Of a stretch of DNA of 64,000 bases, positions 10,345-18,982 are shown one piece after another (the first letter of the stretch is position 1; every line of letters starts with the position of its first letter). The position numbers and the translations under genes were made by a program. Origin of the DNA: Psychrobacter sp. JB385. GTDB lineage: Bacteria > Pseudomonadota > Gammaproteobacteria > Pseudomonadales > Moraxellaceae. The notes under the pieces are model-generated. The model was not told where the DNA came from, did no database searches, and was given only the letters and a program-made list of their open reading frames with translations. The DNA is taken from NCBI RefSeq assembly GCF_900163785.1, contig NZ_FUKN01000011.1:62001-126000 (forward strand), read 5' to 3'.

Positions 10345-11169
10345 ATGACCAGAATCGAAAGCACTTTTGACACTTTAAAATCACAAAATAAAAAAGCCCT
10401 GATTCCTTATGTGATGGCGGGCGATCCAAACCCTACCATCACTGTAGACTTGCTGCATGACTTGGTTAAGCATGGCGCAGATATGATTGAGCTTGGCTTG
10501 CCGTTTTCTGACCCAATGGCAGATGGCCCTGTGGTTGCATTGGCAGGCGAGCGTGCGCTAGCAGCTGGTACAAGTACGCGTGATGCGCTAAAAATGGTCG
10601 AGGAGTTCCGTCAGAAAGACACTCAGACTCCAATTATCTTGATGGGTTATCTCAATCCTGTTGAAATCATCGGCTACGATAATTTTGTCGCCTTATGTGA
10701 GCAGTCAGGTGTCGATGGCATCTTGATGGTAGATTTGCCACCAGCAGAGGCAGGGAGTTTCACCCAGCATTTGACTGAGCATGCGATGAATGAGATTTTC
10801 TTATTATCGCCCACCACATTGCCTGAGCGCCGTGAGCAAGTACTGACTCATTGCGGCGGCTATATCTATTATGTGTCTTTAAAAGGTGTGACTGGCTCAG
10901 CCACCCTTGATACGGATGATGTGGCAACGCAAGTTCAAGCGATCAAAGCAGAAACCGATTTGCCAGTATGTGTCGGTTTTGGTATTCGTGATGCCGCGTC
11001 AGCCAAAGCGATTGGTGCTCATGCAGATGGCGTCATCGTCGGAAGTGCCTTGGTGCAGAATTTTGCTGATATAGATGGCAGTGATGCCACGGCTGTTGCC
11101 AATGCCCAGCAAAAAATCATGATCAAAATGGATGAGCTACGCGCCGCTCTTGATAGCTTAAGCGCTTAG
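10345..11169 (+). CDS. trpA: Tryptophan synthase alpha subunit
   Basis: TrpA cleaves indole-3-glycerol phosphate and channels indole to TrpB. It is a 274-residue TIM barrel. The catalytic residues sit exactly as in the E. coli protein: Glu49 in MIELGLPFSDP and Asp60 in MADGP. The phosphate-binding loops are GFGIRDA and IVGSALV. An AAGAGAAC site precedes the ATG. It follows trpB after the hairpin and is followed by accD, an arrangement familiar from Pseudomonas and Acinetobacter relatives. Confidence 0.98.
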   Translation: MTRIESTFDTLKSQNKKALIPYVMAGDPNPTITVDLLHDLVKHGADMIELGLPFSDPMADGPVVALAGERALAAGTSTRDALKMVEEFRQKDTQTPIILMGYLNPVEIIGYDNFVALCEQSGVDGILMVDLPPAEAGSFTQHLTEHAMNEIFLLSPTTLPERREQVLTHCGGYIYYVSLKGVTGSATLDTDDVATQVQAIKAETDLPVCVGFGIRDAASAKAIGAHADGVIVGSALVQNFADIDGSDATAVANAQQKIMIKMDELRAALDSLSA

Positions 11170-11504
11170 AGTAACCTGAGTGGATTGGAAGATTATATTA
11201 TAGAGATAAGATACAATTATTCAGGTGAAAAAGTAGCCGTTATTTTTATCACTAACATGTTTAATGTCGATGCCATACGACTATGAGCATTGAAAACCTT
11301 AAAGATAAAGTAACTGTGTTAAGCCATGATTAGGGTCTTTGTAAGAATGTTTATACAGACAGTAAGAAATGACTTTGCTAAACTTAGTTTACGTGTGTAA
11401 ACTAACCTCACATATAAATTGTTACAGTTGCATATAAGTGCGCTTGATAACTGCTCATGTTATGACTATGTGCAACTCTTAAATCTACTCTTAGGGACAA
11501 GTAA
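11170..11504. other. trpA-accD intergenic region
   Basis: This 335-base gap holds the palindrome at 11384-11405 (listed separately). No ORF or clear terminator is visible. It probably carries an accD promoter, but I found no convincing -35/-10 pair. Confidence 0.5.
11384..11405. promoter_or_regulatory. Perfect 9-bp palindrome upstream of accD, putative operator
   Basis: TTAGTTTAC is followed by GTGT and then GTAAACTAA, a perfect two-fold symmetric site about 100 bases before the accD start. The shape suits a dimeric repressor, for example a TetR-family regulator of lipid synthesis, but the binding protein is not known from this sequence. Confidence 0.5.
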
Positions 11505-12488
11505 ATGAGCCAACTTGTCGATAAGCCTTTGATAATGGCGAATAATATGACTGATACGATAACAAAACCCAATGCTAGTAACGATGCTGCTCCAAGCCTT
11601 CAAACTAGCAATACGGCTGGGCAATCATGGTTTAATCGCGAGATACCAGGTATTAAGCAACAACTGACAGCACCCTTGACCGCAGTTGAGACCGAGCCAT
11701 CAACAGAGTGCAGTAGCTGCCACTCAATGATTACCAATACAGCGCTGATTTTTAACTGCTATGTGTGCCCGCATTGCGATCATCATTTACCGATGAGCGC
11801 TCGTGAGCGTCTGAACTGGTTACTGGATCAAGTTAATGGCGAGCTTGGGCAAGAGTTTACTGCCAAAGATCCACTCAGCTTTGTAGATAGCAAGCCATAT
11901 CCTGCGCGTATGAGCGAGGCACAGGAAAAAACAGGTGAAAGTGAAGCGCTGATTGTGATGTATGGTAAATTGCGCAATCTTGATGTTGTCACTTGTGCGT
12001 TTGATTTCCGCTTCATGGGTGGTTCGATGGGATCGGTAGTTGGTGACCGTTTTGTCCAAGCGGCCGAAAAAGCGCTTGAAGACAAAGTACCTTTGATCTG
12101 CTTTGCGGCGTCTGGCGGCGCTCGTATGCAAGAAGGCCTATTGTCTTTAATGCAAATGGCACGAACGGCTGCCGCTATTGAACGTCTCAGAATCGCTGGC
12201 ATTCCTTATATTGTGGTATTGACCAACCCTGTTTATGGTGGGGTGACAGCCTCTTTAGCCATGCTAGGTGATATTCACTTGGCAGAGCCAAAAGCCATGA
12301 TTGGTTTTGCTGGTAAGCGCGTGATTGAGCAAACCGTACGTGAGACATTAGAAGAGCCATTCCAACGCGCAGAGTTCCTGCTAGAACATGGTGTGGTCGA
12401 TGAAGTGGTACATCGTCATCAACTGATTGATACGATTTATCGTTTGCTCGCGAAGTTATGTCATGTACCCAATCTCAATGCTCAGTAA
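11505..12488 (+). CDS. accD: Acetyl-CoA carboxylase carboxyltransferase beta subunit
   Basis: AccD with AccA transfers the carboxyl group from biotin to acetyl-CoA, giving malonyl-CoA, the first step of fatty acid synthesis. The 327-residue protein has an N-terminal four-cysteine zinc ribbon (Cys69, Cys72, Cys88, Cys91) and a crotonase-fold core with MGGSMGSVVGDR, AASGGARMQEG and NPVYGGVTASLAM. About 35 variable residues precede the conserved WFNREIPGI, so the true start could be the Met at codon 11 or 15. A GGGAC sequence stands upstream of the chosen ATG. It heads accD-folC. Confidence 0.96.
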   Translation: MSQLVDKPLIMANNMTDTITKPNASNDAAPSLQTSNTAGQSWFNREIPGIKQQLTAPLTAVETEPSTECSSCHSMITNTALIFNCYVCPHCDHHLPMSARERLNWLLDQVNGELGQEFTAKDPLSFVDSKPYPARMSEAQEKTGESEALIVMYGKLRNLDVVTCAFDFRFMGGSMGSVVGDRFVQAAEKALEDKVPLICFAASGGARMQEGLLSLMQMARTAAAIERLRIAGIPYIVVLTNPVYGGVTASLAMLGDIHLAEPKAMIGFAGKRVIEQTVRETLEEPFQRAEFLLEHGVVDEVVHRHQLIDTIYRLLAKLCHVPNLNAQ

Positions 12489-12561
12489 GTAAATGAGCGC
12501 ATGGCGATATGCATAACGATTGAGCGTTGTGCTACTATCTGCCAGATATATAAAACTCACG

Positions 12562-12603
12562 AATAGCATTTATCGTCATATTACGGTAAATGCTATTTTT
12601 TGT
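12562..12603 (+). terminator. Rho-independent terminator after accD
   Basis: AATAGCATTTATCGT pairs with ACGGTAAATGCTATT (one G-U pair) around a 6-base loop, followed by a T-rich tract. It lies 74 bases after the accD stop and should reduce read-through into folC. Confidence 0.85.
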
Positions 12604-12674
12604 TTTTACCAAGCCAGTTATACTATTTTTTCTTTTTTTAGTAATTATCAAAATTCTTTATATAGGTTTTGTCC

Positions 12675-14033
12675 ATGTCTGATTCTTTAGTTTCTTCGAC
12701 GCACAATCTCAACGACCAATCTAGCCTAACAGAATGGTTGGACTATATGCAGCAGATACATGTCTCTGCAATAGACATGGGTTTGTCACGAGTGTTGCCA
12801 GTCGCTGAGTTGCTTGGTGTCGTACAATCCGCTAAAGATGATGCCTATGTGTTCACTGTGGCAGGTACCAATGGTAAAGGCTCAACCACGGCTGTTATCG
12901 CACAAGTTTGCCAAGCCGCAGGGTACAAAACGGCATTGTATCAGTCACCGCATCTGAGCGTGTTTAATGAGCGCGTGCGCATCAATGGCGAGATGGTCAG
13001 TGATCAGACATTGATTGATGCCTTTAACAAAGTAGAGGCCGCACGATTAGCGTGTGATTTGACCTTGTCGTTTTTTGAGATGACGACGCTGGCAGCATTA
13101 TTGATATTCGCTGAAGCAGATTGTGATGTTTGGGTGTTGGAAGTGGGGCTAGGCGGACGTTTAGACGTGGTCAACATTATTGATCCTGACATGGCAGTGA
13201 TTACCAATATCGGTATCGATCATGTCGATTGGTTGGGTGACAATATCGAAGATATCGGGGCAGAAAAGGCCGGTATTCTACGTAAAGATATTGCTTTAAT
13301 TTATGGCAGTGACCAGATGCCTACTAGCGTGCAGCAAGCGATTGATAAGCATGATGCCACTTGTTATCAAGTTGGTCAAGATTTTAGTTATCGCGAACTT
13401 GACTCAAAAACATGGCAGTATAGTAATGCAGCTATTACGATGCAGCTACCTCGACCAGCATTGTCATTGATGAACACCGCCAATGCTTTGTCAGCGGTAT
13501 TGGCAAGTCCCTTAAATGTCGATATGGCTGCGCTTGAGCAAGCGTTACAAACGGTCAAGCTAGCGGGCCGCTTCGATTATCGTGAGGTCAAAGCGCGTCA
13601 TTGGTTGTTTGATGTGGCCCATAATGAGCATGGCGTTACGTTTTTATTAAAACAGCTATTACCACTTTGGCAGCAGCATCTGGCGCAGCAAAAGGTAGAT
13701 AGTCAAACCCATCACACACCCGCAACGATTAAAATCCTGTTTTCAATGTTAGGGGATAAAGACATCGACAAGGTGGTACAGTGCCTGACTGAATCTGGTT
13801 TGCCAATCAGTGATTGGTTTATTGCCGAAATCGATTATCCACGTGCTGCCAGTACCGAGCAGTTACGAGGGATTTTGGCCAGTTATGTCGATGGCGCTCA
13901 AATACATGAATTCAATCGGTTATCAGCAGCAACTGATGCGGTGATGGATGCCAGCCAACCACAAGATCTGATTGTCGTGTGCGGCTCTTTTCATACCATT
14001 GGAGAGGCATTGTCTGCGCTTAAAATTTCATAA
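12675..14033 (+). CDS. folC: Bifunctional dihydrofolate synthase / folylpolyglutamate synthase
   Basis: FolC adds glutamate to dihydropteroate and then extends the polyglutamate tail of folates. It is about 452 residues long, a Mur-ligase-like fold. The P-loop is TVAGTNGKGSTTAV (about residues 62-75), followed by YQSPHLSVFNERVRING, the ATP/Mg motif GLGGRLDVVN, ITNIGIDHVDWLG and the C-terminal motif FDVAHNEHG. I chose the ATG at 12675, with TAGG 8 bases upstream, over a TTG two codons earlier. It sits between accD and a SPOR-domain gene, as in many gammaproteobacteria. Confidence 0.96.
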   Translation: MSDSLVSSTHNLNDQSSLTEWLDYMQQIHVSAIDMGLSRVLPVAELLGVVQSAKDDAYVFTVAGTNGKGSTTAVIAQVCQAAGYKTALYQSPHLSVFNERVRINGEMVSDQTLIDAFNKVEAARLACDLTLSFFEMTTLAALLIFAEADCDVWVLEVGLGGRLDVVNIIDPDMAVITNIGIDHVDWLGDNIEDIGAEKAGILRKDIALIYGSDQMPTSVQQAIDKHDATCYQVGQDFSYRELDSKTWQYSNAAITMQLPRPALSLMNTANALSAVLASPLNVDMAALEQALQTVKLAGRFDYREVKARHWLFDVAHNEHGVTFLLKQLLPLWQQHLAQQKVDSQTHHTPATIKILFSMLGDKDIDKVVQCLTESGLPISDWFIAEIDYPRAASTEQLRGILASYVDGAQIHEFNRLSAATDAVMDASQPQDLIVVCGSFHTIGEALSALKIS

Positions 14034-14278
14034 TCTTGGTTAAAATATCCGTTAATTAATGTTAATCTTAGTATCAGCAAGATTGCAGACAGCACGAAAA
14101 ATATGCTTTATAATCAAAGAGGTTTAAAAGACTGGTATGACAAGGTCTACAGAAATCTTGAGAACGGATGAATAGAATTGAGGGCAGGCACTACGAACTA
14201 AATCTAGCTACCCTGTAGTTTTGAGACGATAGCTGCGCCGCTCAATCAACCTTATTACCAACTAAGAGACGTAAACGG

Positions 14279-15427
14279 ATGAATTTTTCGAGACAAGCCT
14301 TATTGGGCATTGGGATGATTATTGGCGGTAGCGTGATGCTATACGCCATGGCGCAACAGATTAGTGACAGTAACAAACCACATCTACCCTCAGCACTGAT
14401 AGATCAGCCAAGTAGCGAACAAGAGTCTTCGCAGCCATTAACGACTGATATCGAGACCGAAAAACGTATCTTGGCACAAAAACAAAAAGAACGCGCGGCT
14501 CGCGTTGCAGAGCAAGAAATGCGTGCTCAGCAGTTCTTAACCGAACAAGAAGCTGCTGAAGCTGAAGCATTGGCGAAGGCGCGTGCTGAAAGCCAGCAAT
14601 ATGTGGCTAGCAATACGCCTAAGGTAGAAGAGAGTGACTCAAGCGAGTCGTCTGAATCAGCATCAGCACAGTCCACTGATGATAACAGTACCAATACATC
14701 AAACGAGGCTGCTACAAGCGCCAGCACGCGCGATCAGCAACAAGCTGCGCAAGCAAAGCAGGACGCTCAAAGACAAGCTGCTTTGAAAGAACAAGCCGCT
14801 GCTGAAAAAGTGGCAAGAGAGAAGAAAGAAGCTGAAGCAAAAAAGCAGGCTGAAGCACAAGCTGAAAGGAAGAGAGAAGCTGCGGAAACGGCTAAGGCAG
14901 AAGCTGCTAAGAATGAACCGCCAAAATCGCCTTCTGACTATCAGGTCAAAAGAGGGGACGGACTGATTAAGCTTGCACGGCAATACAACATGCCAGTAGA
15001 AGCGTTGGCGCAGGCGAATAATCTTTCACCCTCAACATCGCTACAGGTTGGTCAAAACATAACGATTCCATCGCGTAGCCAAGTACAGCGTTTAGAGCGT
15101 GAAGCGGCAGCAGCTGAGAAGTCCGCTGAAGCCAAACGTAACGCTCAGCAGAAACTTACCGAGGCTCGTAAAGAAGTAAAAGAAACCGATGCCAAAGGCA
15201 GTTTCGGCGTGCAAGTCGCCTTGGCAAACAATCAAGCCAAAGCGGATGAATTGGCAAAAAAACTACAAGCCGCAGGTTATCAGGTTAAAACCAGTCCGAC
15301 CAGTCGCGGTATTCGAGTGATCGTTGGGCCTGAGCGCGGTAAAGTCGCAGCGTTGGCACTAAAAGATAAAATCAATAGTGACCCTAAACTGAATGCATCG
15401 GAAGCTTGGGTTTTATACTGGCGCTAA
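14279..15427 (+). CDS. Membrane-anchored LysM + SPOR domain cell-envelope protein (DedD-like position)
   Basis: This 382-residue protein probably binds septal peptidoglycan. It has one N-terminal transmembrane helix (about residues 7-25) and a long Ala/Glu/Lys/Gln-rich helical region (about 60-215, TolA-like in composition). A LysM domain follows (221-264, starting YQVKRGDG), then a second charged helix (268-303) and a C-terminal SPOR domain (306-382, GSFGVQVALANNQAKADELA). Its place after folC matches dedD of other gammaproteobacteria, but E. coli DedD has no LysM domain. The next genes are not cvpA and purF. Confidence 0.85.
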   Translation: MNFSRQALLGIGMIIGGSVMLYAMAQQISDSNKPHLPSALIDQPSSEQESSQPLTTDIETEKRILAQKQKERAARVAEQEMRAQQFLTEQEAAEAEALAKARAESQQYVASNTPKVEESDSSESSESASAQSTDDNSTNTSNEAATSASTRDQQQAAQAKQDAQRQAALKEQAAAEKVAREKKEAEAKKQAEAQAERKREAAETAKAEAAKNEPPKSPSDYQVKRGDGLIKLARQYNMPVEALAQANNLSPSTSLQVGQNITIPSRSQVQRLEREAAAAEKSAEAKRNAQQKLTEARKEVKETDAKGSFGVQVALANNQAKADELAKKLQAAGYQVKTSPTSRGIRVIVGPERGKVAALALKDKINSDPKLNASEAWVLYWR

Positions 15428-15513
15428 TCTATACGCTGATAGACTCGTTTAAAGCAACAGACAATATTTTGACCATGCTCTTATAGCCGATTATCTTTTA
15501 TTTTTTATGACTG

Positions 15514-15540
15514 AACACGACAGCTGCTGTCGTGTTTTTT
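15514..15540 (+). terminator. Rho-independent terminator after the SPOR gene
   Basis: AACACGACAG and CTGTCGTGTT form a perfect 10-bp stem around CTG, followed by a T-run. Confidence 0.92.
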
Positions 15541-15611
15541 ACGTTAGTGTTTGCTGCTTGGCGTAAGCTTAGCTAGGATAAGCATTAATTTCTTTGTTTT
15601 TCTCCGTATCG

Positions 15612-15637
15612 CTGGTCAGTCTATAAAGGCTGACCAG
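15612..15637. repeat. 8-bp inverted repeat upstream of the DUF2726 gene
   Basis: CTGGTCAG and CTGACCAG flank a 10-base spacer. No T-run follows. It lies about 80 bases before the DUF2726 start and could be an operator or a leader hairpin. Confidence 0.45.
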
Positions 15638-15718
15638 TTGTGACTGGTTTACTACGAAAGGCCTTTCACAAGGTCATGGTAGATCGTCAGTCACTTTCAT
15701 ATTGTATAAGGTAAAACC

Positions 15719-16249
15719 ATGTCATTTGGCGTTATATTTTTAATATTGGCAGTTGGCTTTTTGGGGCTGATTACATTACCAAAGCTGTTATCAAGACGTC
15801 AAAACTTGGAGCCTGATCCAAAGCCTGTACGTGGTGATGAGTTAGAGATTTGGCCATTTGTGCCTATGCCGATTATGACTGACACCGAGGTTATCTTTTT
15901 TAACAAGCTAAAAAATGCCTTACCCGAATATCATATCTTTGTCCAAGTGCAGCTATCACGTATCATTGAAGCCAATAGCGATGAAACCTCTGAGCGTAGC
16001 TTTTGGTTCAATCGTATCTGTCGTCAAAGCGTTGATTATGTGATTGTCGATGTGGATGCGCAGACGACATTACTGGCGATAGAGCTTGATGACTGGACGC
16101 ACAGTAGTAAAGCACGTCAAAAGGCTGATGACAAAAAAGATAAGGCGCTTGCTAGTGCAGGTATTGCTATCGTTCGCTTTCATGCTGAACGTATGCCCAG
16201 CGCCGATATGCTCAGGTATGAGCTTATGCAAGTGATTGAGACTTATTAA
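15719..16249 (+). CDS. DUF2726-domain membrane protein with nuclease-like fold
   Basis: This 176-residue protein has an N-terminal transmembrane helix (residues 3-21) and a soluble domain matching DUF2726. The core has a VDYVIVD strand (Asp106), LLAIELDDWTHS (Glu122, Asp124) and KDKALASAGIAIVRF. This resembles the arrangement of acidic residues in PD-(D/E)XK or Vsr-like nuclease folds, although activity in this family is not established to my knowledge. It is preceded by its own terminator-bounded region and is convergent with the DUF1853 gene. Confidence 0.8.
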   Translation: MSFGVIFLILAVGFLGLITLPKLLSRRQNLEPDPKPVRGDELEIWPFVPMPIMTDTEVIFFNKLKNALPEYHIFVQVQLSRIIEANSDETSERSFWFNRICRQSVDYVIVDVDAQTTLLAIELDDWTHSSKARQKADDKKDKALASAGIAIVRFHAERMPSADMLRYELMQVIETY

Positions 16250-16316
16250 GCCAGTAAGTATTTATTGTTGCATGAATTCTGGTTGAAATTTGCTTACCAA
16301 CAAGGGCTAACGCTTT

Positions 16317-17306
16317 TTAAAGCTTATCGTAGGGTTTTTCAGGGTATGCGAAATAAATAACGATGGGTCTATCACCTTCAAAATACAATCCGGTTCTAAG
16401 GGTGTCCGTTTCAGACAGGTTAAGCGGTGATAGACGTGCATCATAATTATCATAAAAGTCACGTTTACTAAACCATTCCACATAGTGTGCACGTCGTAAG
16501 GTGGTCGTATTAATCGTCGCAAGATTGGTCAGATCATTCTTATCGCACCACTCATGTATGGGAAAACTTGGCTCTAGCCAGCTTGGATGCTTAAATTCAG
16601 TGGTGTGAATGGGTAAAAAGAACCGCCCTTTGATAATGCCATAACGCTTATCGATTCTGAGTCGTCCATGATCTTCTGTATCGACCCACACGCTACGGAA
16701 CTGCTTGGTCTGCATGTGTGTCATCTTACGCTCTAAGTTGTCCCTAGAGTTAATCCCAACCCAGTTCTCAGGTGCAAAAGGCGCTGATCCCATAAAAAAC
16801 TTAATGGCAAGCTCCCAATGCTCAACGAGACTTTCTTCATGGTTATACAAAATCAAATCCAGCTCGCCCGTGGTTTGCTTACCGCTGTATAACTGTACGT
16901 TATTAGCGAGTATCTCATACGGATGTAGCTGATGCGCAAAGCCATCCTCTAACCAAAATGATAACAGCCCCTCAAAATGAAATCCTAGACGACTCGGACT
17001 GGGTCTCTTTAGTAAATAGCGTGTTAAGTCTTGATAGGCAGTTGTGGTATCCAGCTCCTCTAAACGCTGCTGGTACGCCTCAAACTGCGCTTGCCAAAAG
17101 CTGGTGCTATGTACGTCAACTGTATGGGTGTTTTGATGCGGTGCAAAGTCTAGCCACGTCGTCAAGACATTGGGACATGCCAGTACGTACGCCAAATCAC
17201 GGACAAAGGGACGCTGATATGCGTTCCAAGGTGCGTTATCTGTCAGGGTGGAAATAGGCTGAGCGATAGTCTCGGACATAGGATAAACCACATAATGGTG
17301 AAGCAT
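16317..17306 (-). CDS. DUF1853 family protein
   Basis: This 329-residue protein matches the DUF1853 pattern: RPFVRDLAYVLACPNVL near the N-terminus, then RLGFHFEGLLSFWLEDG, TGELDLILYN and VEHWELAIKFFMG, and a C-terminal tail with hydrophobic and acidic stretches. The E-L-D strand (about 148-150) followed by E-L-A-I-K (165-169) looks like a PD-(D/E)XK nuclease core, but no activity is known to me. The start is uncertain. The ATG at 17306 has AGGG only 3 bases away, and an alternative ATG is at 17279. Confidence 0.8.
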   Translation of the reverse strand: MLHHYVVYPMSETIAQPISTLTDNAPWNAYQRPFVRDLAYVLACPNVLTTWLDFAPHQNTHTVDVHSTSFWQAQFEAYQQRLEELDTTTAYQDLTRYLLKRPSPSRLGFHFEGLLSFWLEDGFAHQLHPYEILANNVQLYSGKQTTGELDLILYNHEESLVEHWELAIKFFMGSAPFAPENWVGINSRDNLERKMTHMQTKQFRSVWVDTEDHGRLRIDKRYGIIKGRFFLPIHTTEFKHPSWLEPSFPIHEWCDKNDLTNLATINTTTLRRAHYVEWFSKRDFYDNYDARLSPLNLSETDTLRTGLYFEGDRPIVIYFAYPEKPYDKL

Positions 17307-17377
17307 TTACCCTAACTGGTCACTTACTAAAAGTCTAGTGAGCGTGAGTATCAGCTAGGGCAATGCGTATGCCATCG

Positions 17378-17551
17378 TTATGAGGGAAGAGCGATAGTAA
17401 TGTGATAAATATAAATACTGATATCGGGCGGTGATAGTAGATAGGGTAACAGAATACTGAGTGCTGCTTTAAGTAAAAAGCGTTGCCAGCTTTTTAGTTT
17501 GCGGGGTTGGGTGTTAGGTGGTTGTTGTGAGTTCTGATTTGGGTGGGTCAT
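17378..17551 (-). CDS. Possible small protein of 57 residues
   Basis: An open frame upstream of the DUF1853 gene encodes 57 residues. It has a Gln/Asn/Pro-rich N-terminus, then a basic LKSWQRFLLKAALSILLPYLL stretch split here by eye into an amphipathic start and a hydrophobic helix ending at a Pro pair, then an Ile/Tyr-rich tail. Such a layout fits a small membrane-associated protein. No clear ribosome binding site is visible and I recognise no family. It may be a remnant or a chance frame. Confidence 0.3.
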   Translation of the reverse strand: MTHPNQNSQQPPNTQPRKLKSWQRFLLKAALSILLPYLLSPPDISIYIYHITIALPS

Positions 17552-17626
17552 TTGTATAGTTCCATGTTGTGTATTTAGCTGTAACAGACGCTACGGCTTA
17601 CATGGGCTATGTTAGATGATAAGTAT

Positions 17627-17685
17627 GGGTGTCAGAAAAGCGTGTCACCTCAATAAAATGGTGTCGGTAAGAGGTGTCACCTCCA
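17627..17685. repeat. Two imperfect 27-bp direct repeats with a palindrome
   Basis: Copies at 17627-17653 and 17659-17685 share GGTGTC, then AAG, then GTGTCACCTC, 32 bases apart. The second copy contains GAGGTG-T-CACCTC (17671-17683), a perfect palindrome with a single central base. In the first copy only one half matches. The layout suits a pair of repressor sites between the orphan gene and the small ORF. It could also be a decayed recombination site. Confidence 0.6.
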
Positions 17686-17750
17686 AGCGACAAGGGTTTG
17701 AAACCAGTTTTAAATTAGGGTGACATGTTGTCAGTAAGGCAGTCAAGTTA

Positions 17751-18770
17751 CTATTTAAAAAAACCACTCCAGTTATAGTTTTTCTGCTCTCTAGGTGTGG
17801 TAATAGCTGTAATTCTATCTATAAACCTTCGGTCTTTAGGTAAGTTTTTAAAATTCTTTAAGACTAGAGGAACTTTTGAGGAATGAGATAGATTTTGGTT
17901 TAAATCGTTATCTTCTAAATAAATATAGTTCCAAACATAGTGAGCGACTATTAGTTCGGGTGCTATATTCGCTTGACTAGAATCAAGGAAGGCTAGTTTG
18001 TTGTTTCTAAAGCTCAACTCTTTCTGCATTTGATAGAAATCAAAACCTAAATCAACATTAACATCATTAAAGGCTTTTATTTGACCTATAAAAGTATGAG
18101 TTAAATCTCTTAGTCTTAAGTACATATCTAAACATCTATTGTCTGCTAAAAACTTATAAAAGGTATTTTGCCACTCAATAGCTTCCTGATAGCTTGTGAA
18201 CTTGATGTCATAATCAACTTTATGGGCGTAAAATTTGAATGGCAAATGACTCATATATGAAGCGATTATATAAGGTAGTTGACCGTTATTTTCTATCTGC
18301 TTGTAAGGATACTTTTCATATTTTGAATTAATATTGAAAGTGCCAAACTCAGCTATAAATTCAAATAGGTACTGAGGATATTCAATCATGCTTACAATAC
18401 TTTCCATAAAGTAATTGCTATGACCTTCATCTTCATCTTCTTTTTCTTCGTCTGCTAGCAACAAATAACTATTATAAGTAAAAGGTTTTGTTAATCGACT
18501 TTGTGATCGTTCGCTCTTGGATTCAATGAATTTTTGAATAAACTTTTTCAACATATAGTGAGCATCAAGGTTAGTAATACTGCTTTCACTTAAAATTTCT
18601 CTAATCTCTAAATGGTCTTTATATACAAAATCATAATATGTAAACTCAATTTCATTTTCTGAGTCATGCTCTATCGCATCTATATTAGGATAGTCATTAA
18701 CCGAAAGTTGAACATTTTCATCAATATTTAAAAAATGCTCATAAACATGAATAGCGGTAGAAAAGTCCAT
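17751..18770 (-). CDS. Orphan protein of unknown function, AT-rich gene
   Basis: I do not recognise this 339-residue protein. It is acidic and rich in Asn, Asp, Ile, Phe and Tyr. It has no signal peptide, no membrane helix and no visible enzyme motif. A very acidic patch (EEKEDEDEG) lies near residues 112-120, and there are few cysteines. The coding sequence is clearly more AT-rich than its neighbours and uses AT-ending codons heavily, which suggests recent acquisition. It lies just downstream of the 3' end of tRNA-Pro, a common site for foreign DNA. AAGGT stands upstream of the ATG. Confidence 0.6.
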   Translation of the reverse strand: MDFSTAIHVYEHFLNIDENVQLSVNDYPNIDAIEHDSENEIEFTYYDFVYKDHLEIREILSESSITNLDAHYMLKKFIQKFIESKSERSQSRLTKPFTYNSYLLLADEEKEDEDEGHSNYFMESIVSMIEYPQYLFEFIAEFGTFNINSKYEKYPYKQIENNGQLPYIIASYMSHLPFKFYAHKVDYDIKFTSYQEAIEWQNTFYKFLADNRCLDMYLRLRDLTHTFIGQIKAFNDVNVDLGFDFYQMQKELSFRNNKLAFLDSSQANIAPELIVAHYVWNYIYLEDNDLNQNLSHSSKVPLVLKNFKNLPKDRRFIDRITAITTPREQKNYNWSGFFK

Positions 18771-18930
18771 ATCATACCTTTACACACCCTTAAGTCAAAG
18801 TAGGTGCAAGGCAGTGCCAGCCTAAAGGTGTGTGAACGGCTGGCTTTTGATTACTTATCATGCCTTGCAAGATTTTTATTATTTATTCCTTAAATGTATC
18901 ATACAATCCCTAGCCAAATTTAGCACAAAA

Positions 18931-18965
18931 AAAAGCCAACCATTGAAAATCAATGATTGGCTTTT
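18931..18965 (-). terminator. Rho-independent terminator of tRNA-Pro
   Basis: AAAAGCCAACCATTG and CAATGATTGGCTTTT form a 15-bp stem with one wobble. On the minus strand a run of T follows. It ends the tRNA transcript 18 bases after the CCA end. Confidence 0.9.
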
Positions 18966-18982
18966 CTTATTACTACTATGTT

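Noticed and set aside
17690..17715. Sequence resembling the tRNA-Pro T arm (GGGTTTGAAACCAG)
   Set aside because: It matches only loosely, with extra bases, and no longer copy of the tRNA 3' end is present, so I do not call it an attachment site.
18816..18848. GCCAGCC ... GGCTGGC inverted repeat with TTTT on the plus strand
   Set aside because: It looks like a short terminator, but no plus-strand gene ends there.
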